Positions 45,606 through 56,413 of a DNA stretch of 64,000 nt are shown in pieces. The notes beneath the pieces were generated by a model. That model made no database searches, had not been told where the DNA came from, and saw only the letters and a program-made list of their open reading frames with translations. Both the position numbers and the translations under genes were made by a program. Each line of letters starts with the position of its first letter. Within the stretch, counting starts at the first letter, position 1. Origin of the DNA: Lysobacter stagni (lineage in GTDB: Bacteria; Pseudomonadota; Gammaproteobacteria; Xanthomonadales; Xanthomonadaceae); assembly GCF_030053425.1 (NCBI RefSeq), contig NZ_JASGBI010000001.1:2240001-2304000 (forward strand), read 5' to 3'.

Positions 45606-45630
45606 GGGGCCGCATTGCGGCCCCGTGTCT
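45606..45630 (+). terminator. Weak hairpin between acpP and fabF
   Basis: GGGGCCGC-ATT-GCGGCCCC, 8-bp perfect stem followed by GTGTCTT. Few Ts follow, so it could be a partial terminator letting acpP outnumber fabF transcripts. Confidence 0.5.
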
Positions 45631-45678
45631 TATGAGCCGGACCATGCGCCGGCGTAGTGTTCGAAGACGGAGTGTTTC

Positions 45679-46926
<1,248 letters not shown>

Positions 46927-46950
46927 CGGCAGGCCTCGCGCGGTGTCTGG

Positions 46951-46981
46951 ACGATCCCCGCTTCGGCGGGGATCGTTGTTT
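46951..46981 (+). terminator. Terminator of the fab cluster
   Basis: Perfect 11-bp stem ACGATCCCCGC / GCGGGGATCGT with TTCG tetraloop and TGTTT tail, 24 bp after the fabF stop. Confidence 0.88.
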
Positions 46982-47074
46982 GGGGCCTTCCTTCCCGCGA
47001 GGGCGCGGCTCCCGGGCCGCCCTACGACGGCATGTCTCCACCGCGAAGGCAGCGTCCTTCCGGCCGCGATAGAC

Positions 47075-47086
47075 GACAATATCGCC
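47075..47086 (+). promoter_or_regulatory. -10-like box directly before the pabB ATG
   Basis: GACAAT (47075-47080) ends 6 nt before the ATG at 47087 with no Shine-Dalgarno sequence between. Predicted leaderless start of the pabB operon. Confidence 0.4.
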
Positions 47087-48454
47087 ATGCTGCTGACCCA
47101 CCCCCTTCCGGCGTCCTTCGACCTGCTCTCGCTCCAGCGCCTGGCGCCCGGGCGCTACCCGATGCTGTTGGAATCCAGCGCGCACGGCACCGCGCAGGGT
47201 CGCTGGGACATGCTGCTGGTCGCTGGCGTGGGTGCGTTGCGCCTGGATGCGGACGGCACGGTCCGCGACGAGCACGGGGTGGATGCCGGGCGTGATTTCT
47301 TCGCTGCTCTCGATGCCCGCTGGCAAGCCGAGCGCGTCCCGCGCGACGAGCCGCGTTGGCCCTTCCGCGGCGGCTGGGCGCTGCTGCTCGGCTACGAAGC
47401 GGCAGCGCAGGTGGAACCGATCCTGCACCTGCCGCGCGCCGAAGGCCGGCTGCCAGCTGCGATGGCTCTGCGTTGCCCGGCAGCGGTGCTGCGCGACCAC
47501 ACCAGCGGTGAATGCGTGCTCGTCGTCGAGACCGCACATGAATCGCTGCGTGCGAGCGTGCTCGAAGACGTTGCCGCGCTCGCGTCGCAGCCGACGCTGC
47601 GGTCCTGGCAGGTGCCGGTCGCGCTGGAGGAGGACGAGCCGCAACGCTTCATCGATGGCGTGCGCCGCGTGCTCGACTACCTCGCCGCCGGCGATGTCTT
47701 CCAGGCCAACCTGTCGCGCGGCTGGCGCGCGCGCTTCGATCGCGGCGTGGAGGCGGCGGAACTCTTCCAGCGGCTGCGCGAGAACAACCCCGCGCCGTTC
47801 GCGGGCGTGTTCGCCGGCGATGACTGGGCCGTGGTGAGCGCCTCGCCGGAGCGACTGGTGTCGGTGCGCGGCGACGTGGTCGAAACGCGCCCGATCGCAG
47901 GCACGCGCCCGCGCTTCGCCGGCGACGACGACGCGACGCGCATCCAGGAACTGGTGGGTCATCCGAAGGAACGCGCCGAGCACGTGATGCTGATCGACCT
48001 GGAACGCAACGATCTGGGTCGCGTGTGCACGCCGGGCAGCGTCGAGGTCGACGAGCTGATGACGGTGGAAAGCTATGCGCACGTGCACCACATCGTCAGC
48101 AACGTGCGCGGACGCCTGCGCGCCGAAGCGACGCCGGGACAGGTGATCCGCGCGGTATTCCCCGGCGGCACCATCACCGGCTGCCCGAAGGTCCGCTGCA
48201 TGCAGATCATCGCGGAACTGGAAGGCGTGGGGCGTGGCGCCTACACCGGTGCGATGGGCTGGCTCAACCGCGATGGCGACCTGGACCTCAACATCCTCAT
48301 CCGCAGCGCCGAACTGGAGCGCGACGAGGCAGGCAGCGCGCTGCGGTTCCGCACCGGTGCCGGCATCGTCGCCGATTCCGACCCCGCCAAGGAACTCGAC
48401 GAGACGCGCGCCAAGGCACGCGGCATGTTGCGCGCGCTGGGAGTGGCCGGGTGA
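47087..48454 (+). CDS. pabB: Aminodeoxychorismate synthase component I
   Basis: Makes 4-amino-4-deoxychorismate for folate synthesis. 455 aa with the chorismate-binding C-terminal domain: FQANLSRGW, ASPERLVS, the PIAGTRPR motif, HVMLIDLERNDLGR, HIVSNVRG, FPGGTITGCPKVRCMQII and RTGAGIVADSDPAKE. The motif is PIAGT as in anthranilate synthase rather than the PIKGT with the nucleophilic Lys of E. coli PabB. The coupled pabC argues for PabB, but dual use cannot be excluded. No glutaminase domain is fused and no pabA/trpG is nearby. Confidence 0.87.
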   Translation: MLLTHPLPASFDLLSLQRLAPGRYPMLLESSAHGTAQGRWDMLLVAGVGALRLDADGTVRDEHGVDAGRDFFAALDARWQAERVPRDEPRWPFRGGWALLLGYEAAAQVEPILHLPRAEGRLPAAMALRCPAAVLRDHTSGECVLVVETAHESLRASVLEDVAALASQPTLRSWQVPVALEEDEPQRFIDGVRRVLDYLAAGDVFQANLSRGWRARFDRGVEAAELFQRLRENNPAPFAGVFAGDDWAVVSASPERLVSVRGDVVETRPIAGTRPRFAGDDDATRIQELVGHPKERAEHVMLIDLERNDLGRVCTPGSVEVDELMTVESYAHVHHIVSNVRGRLRAEATPGQVIRAVFPGGTITGCPKVRCMQIIAELEGVGRGAYTGAMGWLNRDGDLDLNILIRSAELERDEAGSALRFRTGAGIVADSDPAKELDETRAKARGMLRALGVAG

Positions 48455-49272
48455 TCGCGCCCATGCGCCATTTCGCCGGCGATGAGGCGATTGTGGCGAC
48501 GCCCGACCACGATCGCGGTCTCGCCTATGGCGATGGCCTGTTCGAGACCATGCGCGCGCACGGCGGCGTCATCCACTGGTGGCCGGCGCACTGGCACCGG
48601 CTCGAACGCGGCGCGCAGGTGCTGCGGATCCCGTTGCCCGACGAAGCGCGCGTGCGTCGCGAATGCGAGGCGTTGCTCGACGGCGGGGCGGGGGTGTTGA
48701 AGCTGGTGCTCACGCGCGGCGCGGGCGGACGCGGCTATGCGCCGCCGGTGAGCCCCATCCCGCACTGGGCCATCTCCCTGCATCCCGTGCCGGACCGTGG
48801 GCCCGCCGACGGATTGCACCTGCGCTGGTGCGACACGCGCCTGGCGCTGCAGCCGGTGTTGGCCGGCATCAAGCACTGCAACCGGCTCGAACAGGTGCTG
48901 GCGCGCGCCGAATGGAACGAACCGGACATCCACGAGGGCCTGGTGCGCAGCATGGAGGGCGATGTCGTCTGCGCGACGGCGGCCAATGTGTTCGTGCTGC
49001 GCAATGACCATTGGACCACGCCCGCGGTGGACCGCTGCGGTATCGCCGGCGTGTGCCGCGACTGGGCCCTGCAGGCGCTGGGGGCCGACGAGACGCGCCT
49101 GGCTGTGACCGATGTCGAAGCCGCCGACGCCATTTTCCTGTGCAATGCCGCGCGCGGTATCCTGCCCGTCGCGCGGCTGCGCGATCGTTCGTGGCGACCG
49201 CATCCGCAGGTGCTCGAACTCCAGCGCCGGCTGGCCGCCGAGCATCCCGCATTCGCCACGGAGGTTGCGTGA
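48451..49272 (+). CDS. pabC: Aminodeoxychorismate lyase
   Basis: PLP-dependent fold-type IV lyase that releases 4-aminobenzoate and pyruvate. 273 aa. The PLP Lys is in LAGIKHCNRLEQVLAR, and the N-terminal DRGLAYGDGLFETMR and C-terminal AIFLCNAARGILPV motifs are conserved. The GTG at 48451 overlaps the pabB stop (GTGA); an ATG at 48463 is an alternative. It overlaps mltG by 4 nt. Confidence 0.92.
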   Translation: MIAPMRHFAGDEAIVATPDHDRGLAYGDGLFETMRAHGGVIHWWPAHWHRLERGAQVLRIPLPDEARVRRECEALLDGGAGVLKLVLTRGAGGRGYAPPVSPIPHWAISLHPVPDRGPADGLHLRWCDTRLALQPVLAGIKHCNRLEQVLARAEWNEPDIHEGLVRSMEGDVVCATAANVFVLRNDHWTTPAVDRCGIAGVCRDWALQALGADETRLAVTDVEAADAIFLCNAARGILPVARLRDRSWRPHPQVLELQRRLAAEHPAFATEVA

Positions 49273-50357
49273 GTCGCAAATCTGGACGCCGCTTCGGCGG
49301 TCTGCTTTTCCTGCTGCTCCTTTCGGCCGCCGTGGCCGGGACATGGCTGTGGCAGCGCTACACCAGTTTTGCCGACGCACCGCTCGCGGGCATCGAGAAC
49401 GGACAGACGCTGGTGGTGGAACCGGGTGATTCGCTCCCGGCCGTGGTGCGCAAGTTGCGCGCCACCGGCGTGCGGACCGGCGAGCCCATCCAGTGGCGCG
49501 CGCTGGCCAAGCAACTGGGCGCCGCGGGCAAACTCCAGGTGGGCGAGTACGAACTGGAGAAGAACACCTCGCCGCGCAAGCTGCTGGTGGCGATGCGCGA
49601 CGGCAGGGTGGTGCGCCGCCGCTTCACCATCGTCGAGGGCTGGAACATCCGCGAGCTGCGCGCGGCGCTCAAGCGCGCGGGTGAACTCGAGCACGAGACG
49701 GATCAACTGGACGACGCGGCGTTGATGAAGGCGCTGGGTCATCCCGGCCAGCATCCCGAGGGCCGTTTCCTGCCCGAGACGTACCTGTTCGTTCGCGGCG
49801 ACAGCGACCTCGACATCCTCAGCCGCGCGCATGAGGCGATGGACAAGGCGCTGGCAGCGGCGTGGGAACAACGGCACGAGGACAGCGTGCTGAAGACGCC
49901 CGACGAAATGCTGGTGCTGGCTTCGATCGTCGAGAAGGAGACCGGCATCGCCGAGGAGCGTCCGCGCATCGCGGGGCTGTTCGAACAGCGCCTGCGCATC
50001 GGCATGCGCCTGCAGACCGATCCGACCGTGATCTACGGTCTGGGCGCCAGTTACGACGGCAACATCCGCAAGGTGCATCTCACCACCGACACGCCGTACA
50101 ACACCTACACGCGCGCCGGCCTGCCGCCCACGCCCATCGCGATGCCGGGCGTGGATGCACTGCAGGCGGTCGCGCGCCCGGCGCCGGGCGAAGACCTGTT
50201 CTTCGTGGCGGTGGGTGACGGCAGCGGCCGGCACCTCTTCGCGCGCACCCTGGCCGAACACGATGCCAACGTGCAGCGTTACCTGCAGCGCTACCGACAG
50301 GCCCGCGCCGCTGAACGCGCAGGCGCGGACGCAGTGCAGACGCAGGAGCGGCAATGA
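49269..50357 (+). CDS. mltG: Endolytic murein transglycosylase MltG
   Basis: Inner-membrane enzyme that cuts nascent glycan strands and may set their length. 362 aa: an N-terminal membrane anchor (about 9-29), a LysM-like region ([15 protein letters not shown]), and the YceG catalytic domain with the essential Glu in ASIVEKETG and the motifs [10 protein letters not shown] and [17 protein letters not shown] start overlapping pabC by 4 nt and overlapping tmk by 4 nt. The pabC-mltG-tmk-holB order is that of E. coli. Confidence 0.95.
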   Translation: MSRKSGRRFGGLLFLLLLSAAVAGTWLWQRYTSFADAPLAGIENGQTLVVEPGDSLPAVVRKLRATGVRTGEPIQWRALAKQLGAAGKLQVGEYELEKNTSPRKLLVAMRDGRVVRRRFTIVEGWNIRELRAALKRAGELEHETDQLDDAALMKALGHPGQHPEGRFLPETYLFVRGDSDLDILSRAHEAMDKALAAAWEQRHEDSVLKTPDEMLVLASIVEKETGIAEERPRIAGLFEQRLRIGMRLQTDPTVIYGLGASYDGNIRKVHLTTDTPYNTYTRAGLPPTPIAMPGVDALQAVARPAPGEDLFFVAVGDGSGRHLFARTLAEHDANVQRYLQRYRQARAAERAGADAVQTQERQ

Positions 50358-50992
50358 CGCTTCGCACGCTACCGCGCCTGGTCACGCTTGAGGGAGGCGA
50401 GGGCGCCGGCAAGTCGACCGTGCTTGCCGCGTTGCGCGAAGCGCTGTCCGCGTCCGGTAGCGAAGTGGTGAGCACCCGCGAGCCGGGTGGCACGCCGTTG
50501 GCGGAACAGATCCGCAGCCTGCTGCTGGACACGCATCACGAGCCGCCGACGACCGACGCCGAACTGTTGCTGGTGTTCGCAGCGCGCGCGCAGCACGTGC
50601 GCGAGACCATCCTGCCGGCCATCGAGCGTGGCGCGTGGGTCATCAGCGACCGCTTCACCGATGCCAGCTACGCCTACCAGGGCGCGGCACGAGGCGGCGA
50701 CCTGGGTTTCATTGCCGAACTGGAGCAGCGCGTGGTCGGCATCGAGCCGGGCCTGACCCTGCTGCTGGACGTGCCGGTCGACGTGGGCCTGAAACGCGCG
50801 CGGGGTCGTGGCGCGATGGATCGCATCGAATCCGAGCGCGAGGACTTCTTCGAACGCGTGCGCGCCGGCTACCTCGCGCGTGCGCAGGCGCAACCGCAGC
50901 GCTTCCGCGTGATCGACGCCACGCAGCCGCAGGCCGACGTGGCCGCGCAGGCCGTGGCGCACCTGCGCGCGTGGATGGAGACGAACGCATGA
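50354..50992 (+). CDS. tmk: Thymidylate kinase
   Basis: Phosphorylates dTMP to dTDP. 212 aa. P-loop [10 protein letters not shown], the DR(F/Y) motif [13 protein letters not shown], and the LID region [12 protein letters not shown] with arginines in the LID as in the E. coli-type enzyme. Overlaps mltG and holB by 4 nt each. Confidence 0.96.
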   Translation: MTLRTLPRLVTLEGGEGAGKSTVLAALREALSASGSEVVSTREPGGTPLAEQIRSLLLDTHHEPPTTDAELLLVFAARAQHVRETILPAIERGAWVISDRFTDASYAYQGAARGGDLGFIAELEQRVVGIEPGLTLLLDVPVDVGLKRARGRGAMDRIESEREDFFERVRAGYLARAQAQPQRFRVIDATQPQADVAAQAVAHLRAWMETNA

Positions 50993-51969
50993 GCGTGAAC
51001 GTCGCCACCTTCGCGCCGTGGCAGCAGCGCGTGTACGAACAGGCCGTGGCGGCACTGGGCGCGGGACGTCTGGCGCATGGACTGTTGTTCTGCGGGCCCG
51101 CGCAGCTGGGCAAGCGCGCAGTGGCCGAACGTCTCGCGCAACGCCTGCTGTGCCAGAAGCCCGGCCCCGATGGCGAACCCTGCGGCGCGTGCCGCAGCTG
51201 TCACCTGCTGGCTGCGGGCACGCATCCGGACTACCACCTCGTGTCCTTCATTCCCAACAAGGAAGGCACGCGGCTGCGCACCGAAATCGTCATCGAGCAG
51301 ATCCGCCAGCTCTCCGAGCAACTCGCGCTGACGCCGCAATACGGCGGCGCGCAGGTGGTGATCCTCGAACCGGCCGAGGCGATCAACCACGCCGCCTGCA
51401 ACGCGCTGCTGAAGACGCTGGAAGAGCCCGTGCCGGGCCGTTACCTGTGGCTGGTCAGTTCGCATCCCACGCGCTTGCCGGCGACCATCCGCAGCCGCTG
51501 CCAACGGTATGAATTCCGTCTTCCGCAGGCAGACGAGGCGCTGGCCTGGCTGCGCGCCCGCGGGCGTTCGGAAGCGGCCGCCCGTGAAGCGTTGGACGCC
51601 GCGCGCGGCCACCCCGGGCTGGCGGAGGAGTGGCTGGAAAACGACGGCCTGAAACTGCGGCGCGACGTGGCCAACGACCTGGCCCGGATCGCGAAGGGCG
51701 ACGCCGGCGCGGTCGAAACGGCGCAGCGCTGGGTCGGCGACGACGATGCGGGCCTGCGGTTGCGCCATGCGGCCGACCTCGCGCTGACCGAGGCGGCCGG
51801 CTTGACCGACCCGGTGCGAACGCGCAGTCTGGCCGCGTGGTTCGATCAGGCGAACCGCACCCGCGACCTGCTGCGCACCACGGTGCGCGCGGACCTCGCG
51901 GTGACGGAATTGTTGCTGGCCTGGCGCGCCGCGAGCGGCGGCCGGGTCGAGGGGGGAAGCAGGAGATGA
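50989..51969 (+). CDS. holB: DNA polymerase III delta-prime subunit
   Basis: Clamp-loader stator subunit, 326 aa. The P-loop is degenerate (GPAQLGKR instead of GxxGxGKT), as expected for the non-hydrolysing delta-prime. Zinc ligands [19 protein letters not shown] and the SRC motif RSRCQRYEF are present. It partners with DnaX, also in this window. Coupled by 4-nt overlaps to tmk and pilZ. Confidence 0.92.
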   Translation: MSVNVATFAPWQQRVYEQAVAALGAGRLAHGLLFCGPAQLGKRAVAERLAQRLLCQKPGPDGEPCGACRSCHLLAAGTHPDYHLVSFIPNKEGTRLRTEIVIEQIRQLSEQLALTPQYGGAQVVILEPAEAINHAACNALLKTLEEPVPGRYLWLVSSHPTRLPATIRSRCQRYEFRLPQADEALAWLRARGRSEAAAREALDAARGHPGLAEEWLENDGLKLRRDVANDLARIAKGDAGAVETAQRWVGDDDAGLRLRHAADLALTEAAGLTDPVRTRSLAAWFDQANRTRDLLRTTVRADLAVTELLLAWRAASGGRVEGGSRR

Positions 51970-52331
51970 GTGGCATGAATGCAGCAGGCGGCGCGCGCCA
52001 GGGCATCCTGTCCTGCGCGATCAAGGACAAGGCGCAGCTCTACACGGCCTACATGCCCTTCCTGAAGGGCGGCGGTATCTTCGTGCCGACGCCCAAGCGC
52101 TATTTCCTCGGCGATGAAGTGTTCCTGCTGCTGACGCTGCCGGAATCCGCCGAGCGCCTGCCGGTCGCAGGCAAGGTAGTGTGGGTCACGCCCGTCGGCG
52201 CACAGGGCAATCGCCCGGCCGGCATCGGCGTGCAGTTCGCCGACAGCGCCGAAGGCGAGACGGTGCGCAGCCGGATCGAGGCGCTGCTGGCCGGCACGCT
52301 GAGCGCGGAGCGGCCGACGCATACGATGTAA
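51966..52331 (+). CDS. pilZ: PilZ-domain type IV pilus protein
   Basis: 121-aa single-domain PilZ needed for type IV pilus assembly in Xanthomonas and Pseudomonas. It begins with SCAIKDKAQLYTAYMPFLKGGGIFVPT and ends in a charged helix. The c-di-GMP-binding RxxxR and D/NxSxxG motifs are absent (KGGGIFVP occupies the second position), as in Xanthomonas PilZ, so it probably acts through protein partners. It overlaps holB by 4 nt, a conserved placement. Confidence 0.92.
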   Translation: MSGMNAAGGARQGILSCAIKDKAQLYTAYMPFLKGGGIFVPTPKRYFLGDEVFLLLTLPESAERLPVAGKVVWVTPVGAQGNRPAGIGVQFADSAEGETVRSRIEALLAGTLSAERPTHTM

Positions 52332-52339
52332 CGGCGAAT

Positions 52340-52438
52340 GTGGGCAAGCCCACCGCCATCATCGGTATCGATTGCGCGACGGACAACGCCAAGGTTGGAC
52401 TCTGCCTGGCGACCGTATTGCACGGCCATTGCAAGTAA
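52340..52438 (+). pseudogene. Truncated remnant of a DUF429-like gene
   Basis: From the GTG at 52340 a 32-codon frame reads GKPTAIIGIDCATDNAKVGL and then stops at 52436-52438. The GIDCATD-x-x-KVGLCLA segment resembles the N-terminus of DUF429 proteins (RNase H-like fold with the first catalytic Asp). The rest of the gene is missing. It starts 9 bp after pilZ. A free-standing short peptide is possible but less likely. Confidence 0.5.
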
Positions 52439-52448
52439 GACGTCGGAG

Positions 52449-52483
52449 TTGAAAGGCGCACCCGATCGGATGCGCCTTCAAGT
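52449..52483. terminator. Hairpin between the DUF429 remnant and the FadB-like gene
   Basis: TTGAAAGGCGCA and TGCGCCTTCAA form an 11-bp stem with one bulged A and a 10-nt loop. It lies between convergent genes; few Ts follow, so a weak bidirectional terminator is likely. Confidence 0.55.
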
Positions 52484-52496
52484 ACATCCCTCAGGT

Positions 52497-54581
52497 TCAG
52501 GCCGCCGCAGCGGGTGCCTGGGGTTCCGCACGCAGCGCAGGACTGTTCCAGCCGGGCCGCGGCTTGAACCGGTCGCCATAGCGCTGCTGCAGGATCGACA
52601 TGCGCGCCAGCAGGCCTTCCACGCCGGTCTCGCGGATGTACTGGATCGGGCCGCCGCGGAACGGCGCGAAACCGGTGCCGAAGATCACGCCGGCATCGAG
52701 CAGTTCCGCATCGTCGACCACACCGTCGTGCAGGCACGCCACCGCTTCGTTGAGCAGCGGCAGGATCAGGCGATCCTCCAGGTCCGACGGCATCTGGTAG
52801 TCCTTCGGTAGCGCCGGCTTCACGGCCTTGCCGTTCTCCCAGCGATACAGGCCCTGGCTGTCCTTCTTGCCGCGCTTACCGGCTTCCGGCGGCCTGGACA
52901 GCGATTCGGGAATCGGCAGGCCGAGGAACGGCGCGAGTTCCGCACCGACGCCGGCTGCCACGTCCAGCCCGACGGTGTCGATCAGTTCGATCGGGCCCAT
53001 CGGCATGCCGAACTTCACCGCGGCCTTGTCGATCGCCGCGCCCGGAATGCCTTCGGCAAATGCAGTCGCCGCTTCCAGCATGTACGGGAACAGCACGCGG
53101 TTGACGAGGAAGCCCGGTGTGCCTGCAACCGGAACGGGCAGCTTGTCGATGGCCTTGCAGAATGCGGCCAGACGCTGCTCGGTCTGCGGCGCGACGCGGT
53201 CGTGATGGATGATTTCCACCAGCGGCATCAGCGCGACCGGATTGAAGTAGTGCAGGCCGGCGAAATGCACCGGACGCGCGATGTGCTCGCGCAGCTCGGT
53301 CAGCGGGATCGACGAGGTGTTGGTGGTCAGCAGCGCGTCGAACTTCATGCGCGGCTCGAGCGAGGCGTACAGCTCGCGCTTGGCCTCGGCGTTCTCGATG
53401 ATCGCCTCGATGACCAGGTCCGCATCGGCCACGCCGTCGCCAGCGAGGTCGCCCTTCAGGCGCGCTGATACCGCCGCACGCTTGGCTTCGTCCTTCACCT
53501 TCTTCTCGAACATCGACTGCGCACGCGTCAGTGCGCCGTCGATGAAGCGCTGCTCGCGATCCTGCAGCGTGACGTTGAAGCCCTTGGTCGCCGACCACGC
53601 GGCGATATCGCCGCCCATCACGCCCGCGCCAACCACGTGCACGTTGCGGATGCCGTGTTCCTTGCCGCCCAGTCCCTTCAATCGCTCCTGCAGGAAGAAC
53701 ACGCGGATCAGGTTGCGTGCGGTCGGGGTGGACGCCAGCTTCACCACCGCCTTGCGCTCGGACGACAGGTGCGACTGGATGCCGCCGCCGCTGTTCGCCC
53801 AGCTGTTGATCAGCGCGTACGGCGCGGGGTAGTGCTCCTTGCGCGCCTTGCGTGCGACCTGCTTGGTCAGCATCGGCGCAAGCAGCCGGCGCGCGGGCAG
53901 GGTGTTGGTGGCCCAGCCGAGGAAGCGCTGCTTGAACGGACGCTGCGCGCCGCCCTTGAGCGCGTACGCGGCGGCGACGTCGATGAGGCTGGCCACGTCG
54001 GTGACCTTGTCGACCAGCCCGTTCGCACGCGCGGCCGAGGCCGACAGCGTGCGGCCGGTGAGCATCATGTCGAATGCCGCCGGCGCGCCGATCAGGCGCG
54101 GCAGGCGCACGCTGCCGCCCCAGCCCGGGAAGATGCCGAGCTTCACTTCCGGCAGGCCGATGCGCGTGGACGGGTCATTGCTGGCGACGCGGTAGCGGCA
54201 GGCCAGCGAGATCTCGGTGCCGCCGCCCATGCAGAAGCCGTGGATGGCGGCGACGGTCGGGCAGGGAAGTTCGGCCAGGCGCTGGAAGGTCTGCTGGCCG
54301 CGGCGGATGGCGTCGCCGACCGTCCCCTTCTCGTCGAAGGCCTGGAATTCCCGGATGTCGGCGCCGGCGATGAAGCCGGAGGCCTTGGCCGAGCGCAGCA
54401 CCACGCCCTTGGGCGGGTCCAGCGCCAGGCGCTCGATCAGGGTGTCCAGCTCGATCAGAACGTCCTGGGAGAACGTGTTGACCGGGGTGCCGGCCTTGTC
54501 GAAGGACAGGACCAGGACGCCGTCGGGGCGCAGTTCGGTCTGCCAGTGCTGGAAGCGGAGACCGTCGAGGCCAGCAATCAT
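52497..54581 (-). CDS. Multifunctional fatty-acid oxidation enzyme (FadB/FadJ type)
   Basis: Enoyl-CoA hydratase plus 3-hydroxyacyl-CoA dehydrogenase of beta-oxidation, 694 aa. The hydratase half has GFIAGADI and the two catalytic glutamates Glu123 (GGGTEISLACRYR) and Glu145 (LPEVKLGI). The dehydrogenase half has VHVVGAGVMGGDIA, the catalytic pair region GLHYFNPVALMPLVEII, and TPGFLVNRVLFPYMLEA. No fadA thiolase gene is adjacent, so whether it is FadB or FadJ is unsettled. It starts at the ATG at 54581 and has a 220-bp divergent region with rpoE. Confidence 0.92.
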   Translation of the reverse strand: MIAGLDGLRFQHWQTELRPDGVLVLSFDKAGTPVNTFSQDVLIELDTLIERLALDPPKGVVLRSAKASGFIAGADIREFQAFDEKGTVGDAIRRGQQTFQRLAELPCPTVAAIHGFCMGGGTEISLACRYRVASNDPSTRIGLPEVKLGIFPGWGGSVRLPRLIGAPAAFDMMLTGRTLSASAARANGLVDKVTDVASLIDVAAAYALKGGAQRPFKQRFLGWATNTLPARRLLAPMLTKQVARKARKEHYPAPYALINSWANSGGGIQSHLSSERKAVVKLASTPTARNLIRVFFLQERLKGLGGKEHGIRNVHVVGAGVMGGDIAAWSATKGFNVTLQDREQRFIDGALTRAQSMFEKKVKDEAKRAAVSARLKGDLAGDGVADADLVIEAIIENAEAKRELYASLEPRMKFDALLTTNTSSIPLTELREHIARPVHFAGLHYFNPVALMPLVEIIHHDRVAPQTEQRLAAFCKAIDKLPVPVAGTPGFLVNRVLFPYMLEAATAFAEGIPGAAIDKAAVKFGMPMGPIELIDTVGLDVAAGVGAELAPFLGLPIPESLSRPPEAGKRGKKDSQGLYRWENGKAVKPALPKDYQMPSDLEDRLILPLLNEAVACLHDGVVDDAELLDAGVIFGTGFAPFRGGPIQYIRETGVEGLLARMSILQQRYGDRFKPRPGWNSPALRAEPQAPAAAA

Positions 54582-54733
54582 TGCGGGACCATCCGTTCAG
54601 GTATGGAGAGGCCGCTATCATCCCGAGGATGCTTCACCGGCGTCAACGCACCAGCCTGCGCGGGGTCCGGTATGCGTCCCGTGACCGCTGGCGCTTGCGG
54701 CCCCGGGGGGCGCCCCCATTAATGATTGCGATT

Positions 54734-54760
54734 GAACTTACGCCCGGAAGGGCTGTCCAT
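54734..54760 (+). promoter_or_regulatory. Possible sigma-E (RpoE) autoregulated promoter of rpoE
   Basis: GAACTT (54734-54739), 15 nt, then GTCCAT (54755-54760). The RpoE consensus is GGAACTT-N15-16-GTCTAA-like; the -35 matches and the -10 agrees at GTC and A. It lies 42 bp before the rpoE ATG. Confidence 0.55.
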
Positions 54761-54801
54761 TCGTTCGGCCATGGCCGAGCTGACAGGAGCGCCGGCGGGG
54801 T

Positions 54802-55422
54802 ATGGCCGAAACGACGTTGCAAAAAGACGTGGAGTTGGACCAGGAACTGGTCAGGCGTGTCCAGCGCGGCGAGAGTGCGGCCTTCGATGCCCTGGTGCGC
54901 AAGTACCAGCATCGGATCACCGCGCTGATCGGGCGCTACATCGCCGACTGGAGCGAATGCCAGGACGTGGCCCAGGAAACCTTCATACGCGCCTACCGGG
55001 CGCTGCCGAACTTCCGGGGCGATGCCCAGTTCTATACATGGCTGCACCGGATCGCCGTGAATACCGCCAAGAACCACCTGGTTGCGCAGAACCGCCGACC
55101 GCCGACGGACGACGTCGATGCGGCCGACGCGGAGCAGTTCGATACGGGCACCCGCCTGCGCGACACCGACACGCCGGAACACGAACTTCTGCGGCAGGAG
55201 ATTGAACGCACGGTGATGCGTGTGGTCGAAGGACTGCCGGAAGAATTGAGGGCCGCGATCACCCTGCGCGAGGTGGACGGCCTGAGCTATGAAGAGATCG
55301 CGCAGAAGATGGGCTGCCCCATCGGTACCGTCCGTTCGCGCATTTTCCGTGCGCGAGAGGCGATCGATGCGGACCTGCGGCCCCTGCTCGACAACGACAC
55401 TGCGGAAGCTGCCACGCGATGA
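54802..55422 (+). CDS. rpoE: RNA polymerase sigma factor RpoE (ECF)
   Basis: Extracytoplasmic-function sigma factor for envelope stress. 206 aa with region 2 (LVRKYQHRITALIGRYI, ECQDVAQETFIRAYRAL, FYTWLHRIAVNTAKNHL) and region 4 (LPEELRAAITLREVDGLSYEEIAQKMGCPIGTVRSRIFRAREAI). AGGAG precedes the ATG at 54802 somewhat far. Its stop overlaps rseA by 4 nt. It is likely autoregulated. Confidence 0.95.
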   Translation: MAETTLQKDVELDQELVRRVQRGESAAFDALVRKYQHRITALIGRYIADWSECQDVAQETFIRAYRALPNFRGDAQFYTWLHRIAVNTAKNHLVAQNRRPPTDDVDAADAEQFDTGTRLRDTDTPEHELLRQEIERTVMRVVEGLPEELRAAITLREVDGLSYEEIAQKMGCPIGTVRSRIFRAREAIDADLRPLLDNDTAEAATR

Positions 55423-56324
55423 ACTCCAACCACGCTACTCAAGACGATCGCGAAACCCTCTGCGCGCTGTTCGACGACGAACTGCAGGGCGATGAGGCGC
55501 GTTTCGCGTTGAAGCGGCTCGGCCACGACGCGCAATGGCGCGAGGCCTGCGGTCGTTGGCAGTTGTACGGCGACGTGCTGCGCGGACAGGCGCAGGCGGT
55601 CGCGCCTGCCGGATTCGCCGAACGCGTGGCGCTTTCGATCGCACAGGAAGACACCCTGCGAACGGCAGACACGCCCGTCGCGAGCCGGCCGACGACGCTG
55701 CATCGCGGCTGGATCGGCGGCGCACTGGCGGCGTCGGTCGCGGTGGCGGCGCTGTTCGTGGTGCGACCGTTCGCCGACTCGGATGCCCCCACCACGCGCA
55801 GCGCACCGGCCCAGGTGGCTGCTGCGCCGTCGGTCGTCACACCCTCGCTGCCGAGACCGGCAATCCCGCAGCGCATGCCGACCCCGCAGGCACCGGTGCA
55901 GACGGCCGATCTCGCCGCGGCGGCCGTTGCGGTCGCCGAAGTGCCGCGCCGTGCGGTGGAGCGTCGCGCCTCGCGCGGGCAGAACCAGCGGGCCGCCGTG
56001 CGTGCCAGTCGCCAGAACACCTTGCCGGCCGTGGCCGCCGCATCGGTGGCGGCCAGTGCCGTGGCCGGAGTGGATGCGATCCGCGCGAGCGTGATGCCCG
56101 CGACCTCGCCGGCTGCGACCAATCCCTTCCATCCCGGGCACGCGGATGCCGTCAGCCGGCCCTGGCCGCGTGCGGTGCTGCCGCAGTACTCCGGCGGCAA
56201 TAGCGGCATGACCGCCAGCTTCGGAACCGGTTCCGCATCGCCGTCGTTCTACCCGTTCGAACCCCAGCCCGTGCAGGCCGAACCTGAATCGACGGGCGAC
56301 GACGACGGGTCGCTGCAGCGCTGA
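55419..56324 (+). CDS. rseA: Anti-sigma-E factor RseA
   Basis: Inner-membrane inhibitor of RpoE, 301 aa. The N-terminal anti-sigma domain has ETLCALFDDEL and WREACGRWQLYGDVLRG; the transmembrane helix is about residues 97-115. The periplasmic region is long, disordered and Pro/Ala-rich, without a recognisable RseB-binding or PDZ-recognition end. It overlaps rpoE by 4 nt. No rseB gene follows; mucD comes next. Confidence 0.9.
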   Translation: MNSNHATQDDRETLCALFDDELQGDEARFALKRLGHDAQWREACGRWQLYGDVLRGQAQAVAPAGFAERVALSIAQEDTLRTADTPVASRPTTLHRGWIGGALAASVAVAALFVVRPFADSDAPTTRSAPAQVAAAPSVVTPSLPRPAIPQRMPTPQAPVQTADLAAAAVAVAEVPRRAVERRASRGQNQRAAVRASRQNTLPAVAAASVAASAVAGVDAIRASVMPATSPAATNPFHPGHADAVSRPWPRAVLPQYSGGNSGMTASFGTGSASPSFYPFEPQPVQAEPESTGDDDGSLQR

Positions 56325-56413
56325 CCGCGGAACCTTCCGCCCCTCCGTCCCGTCCATGCGTCGCACTCGCGGCGCCGCCGCACCCACTCACCTTTCGTTT
56401 GAGATCCCTTCCG

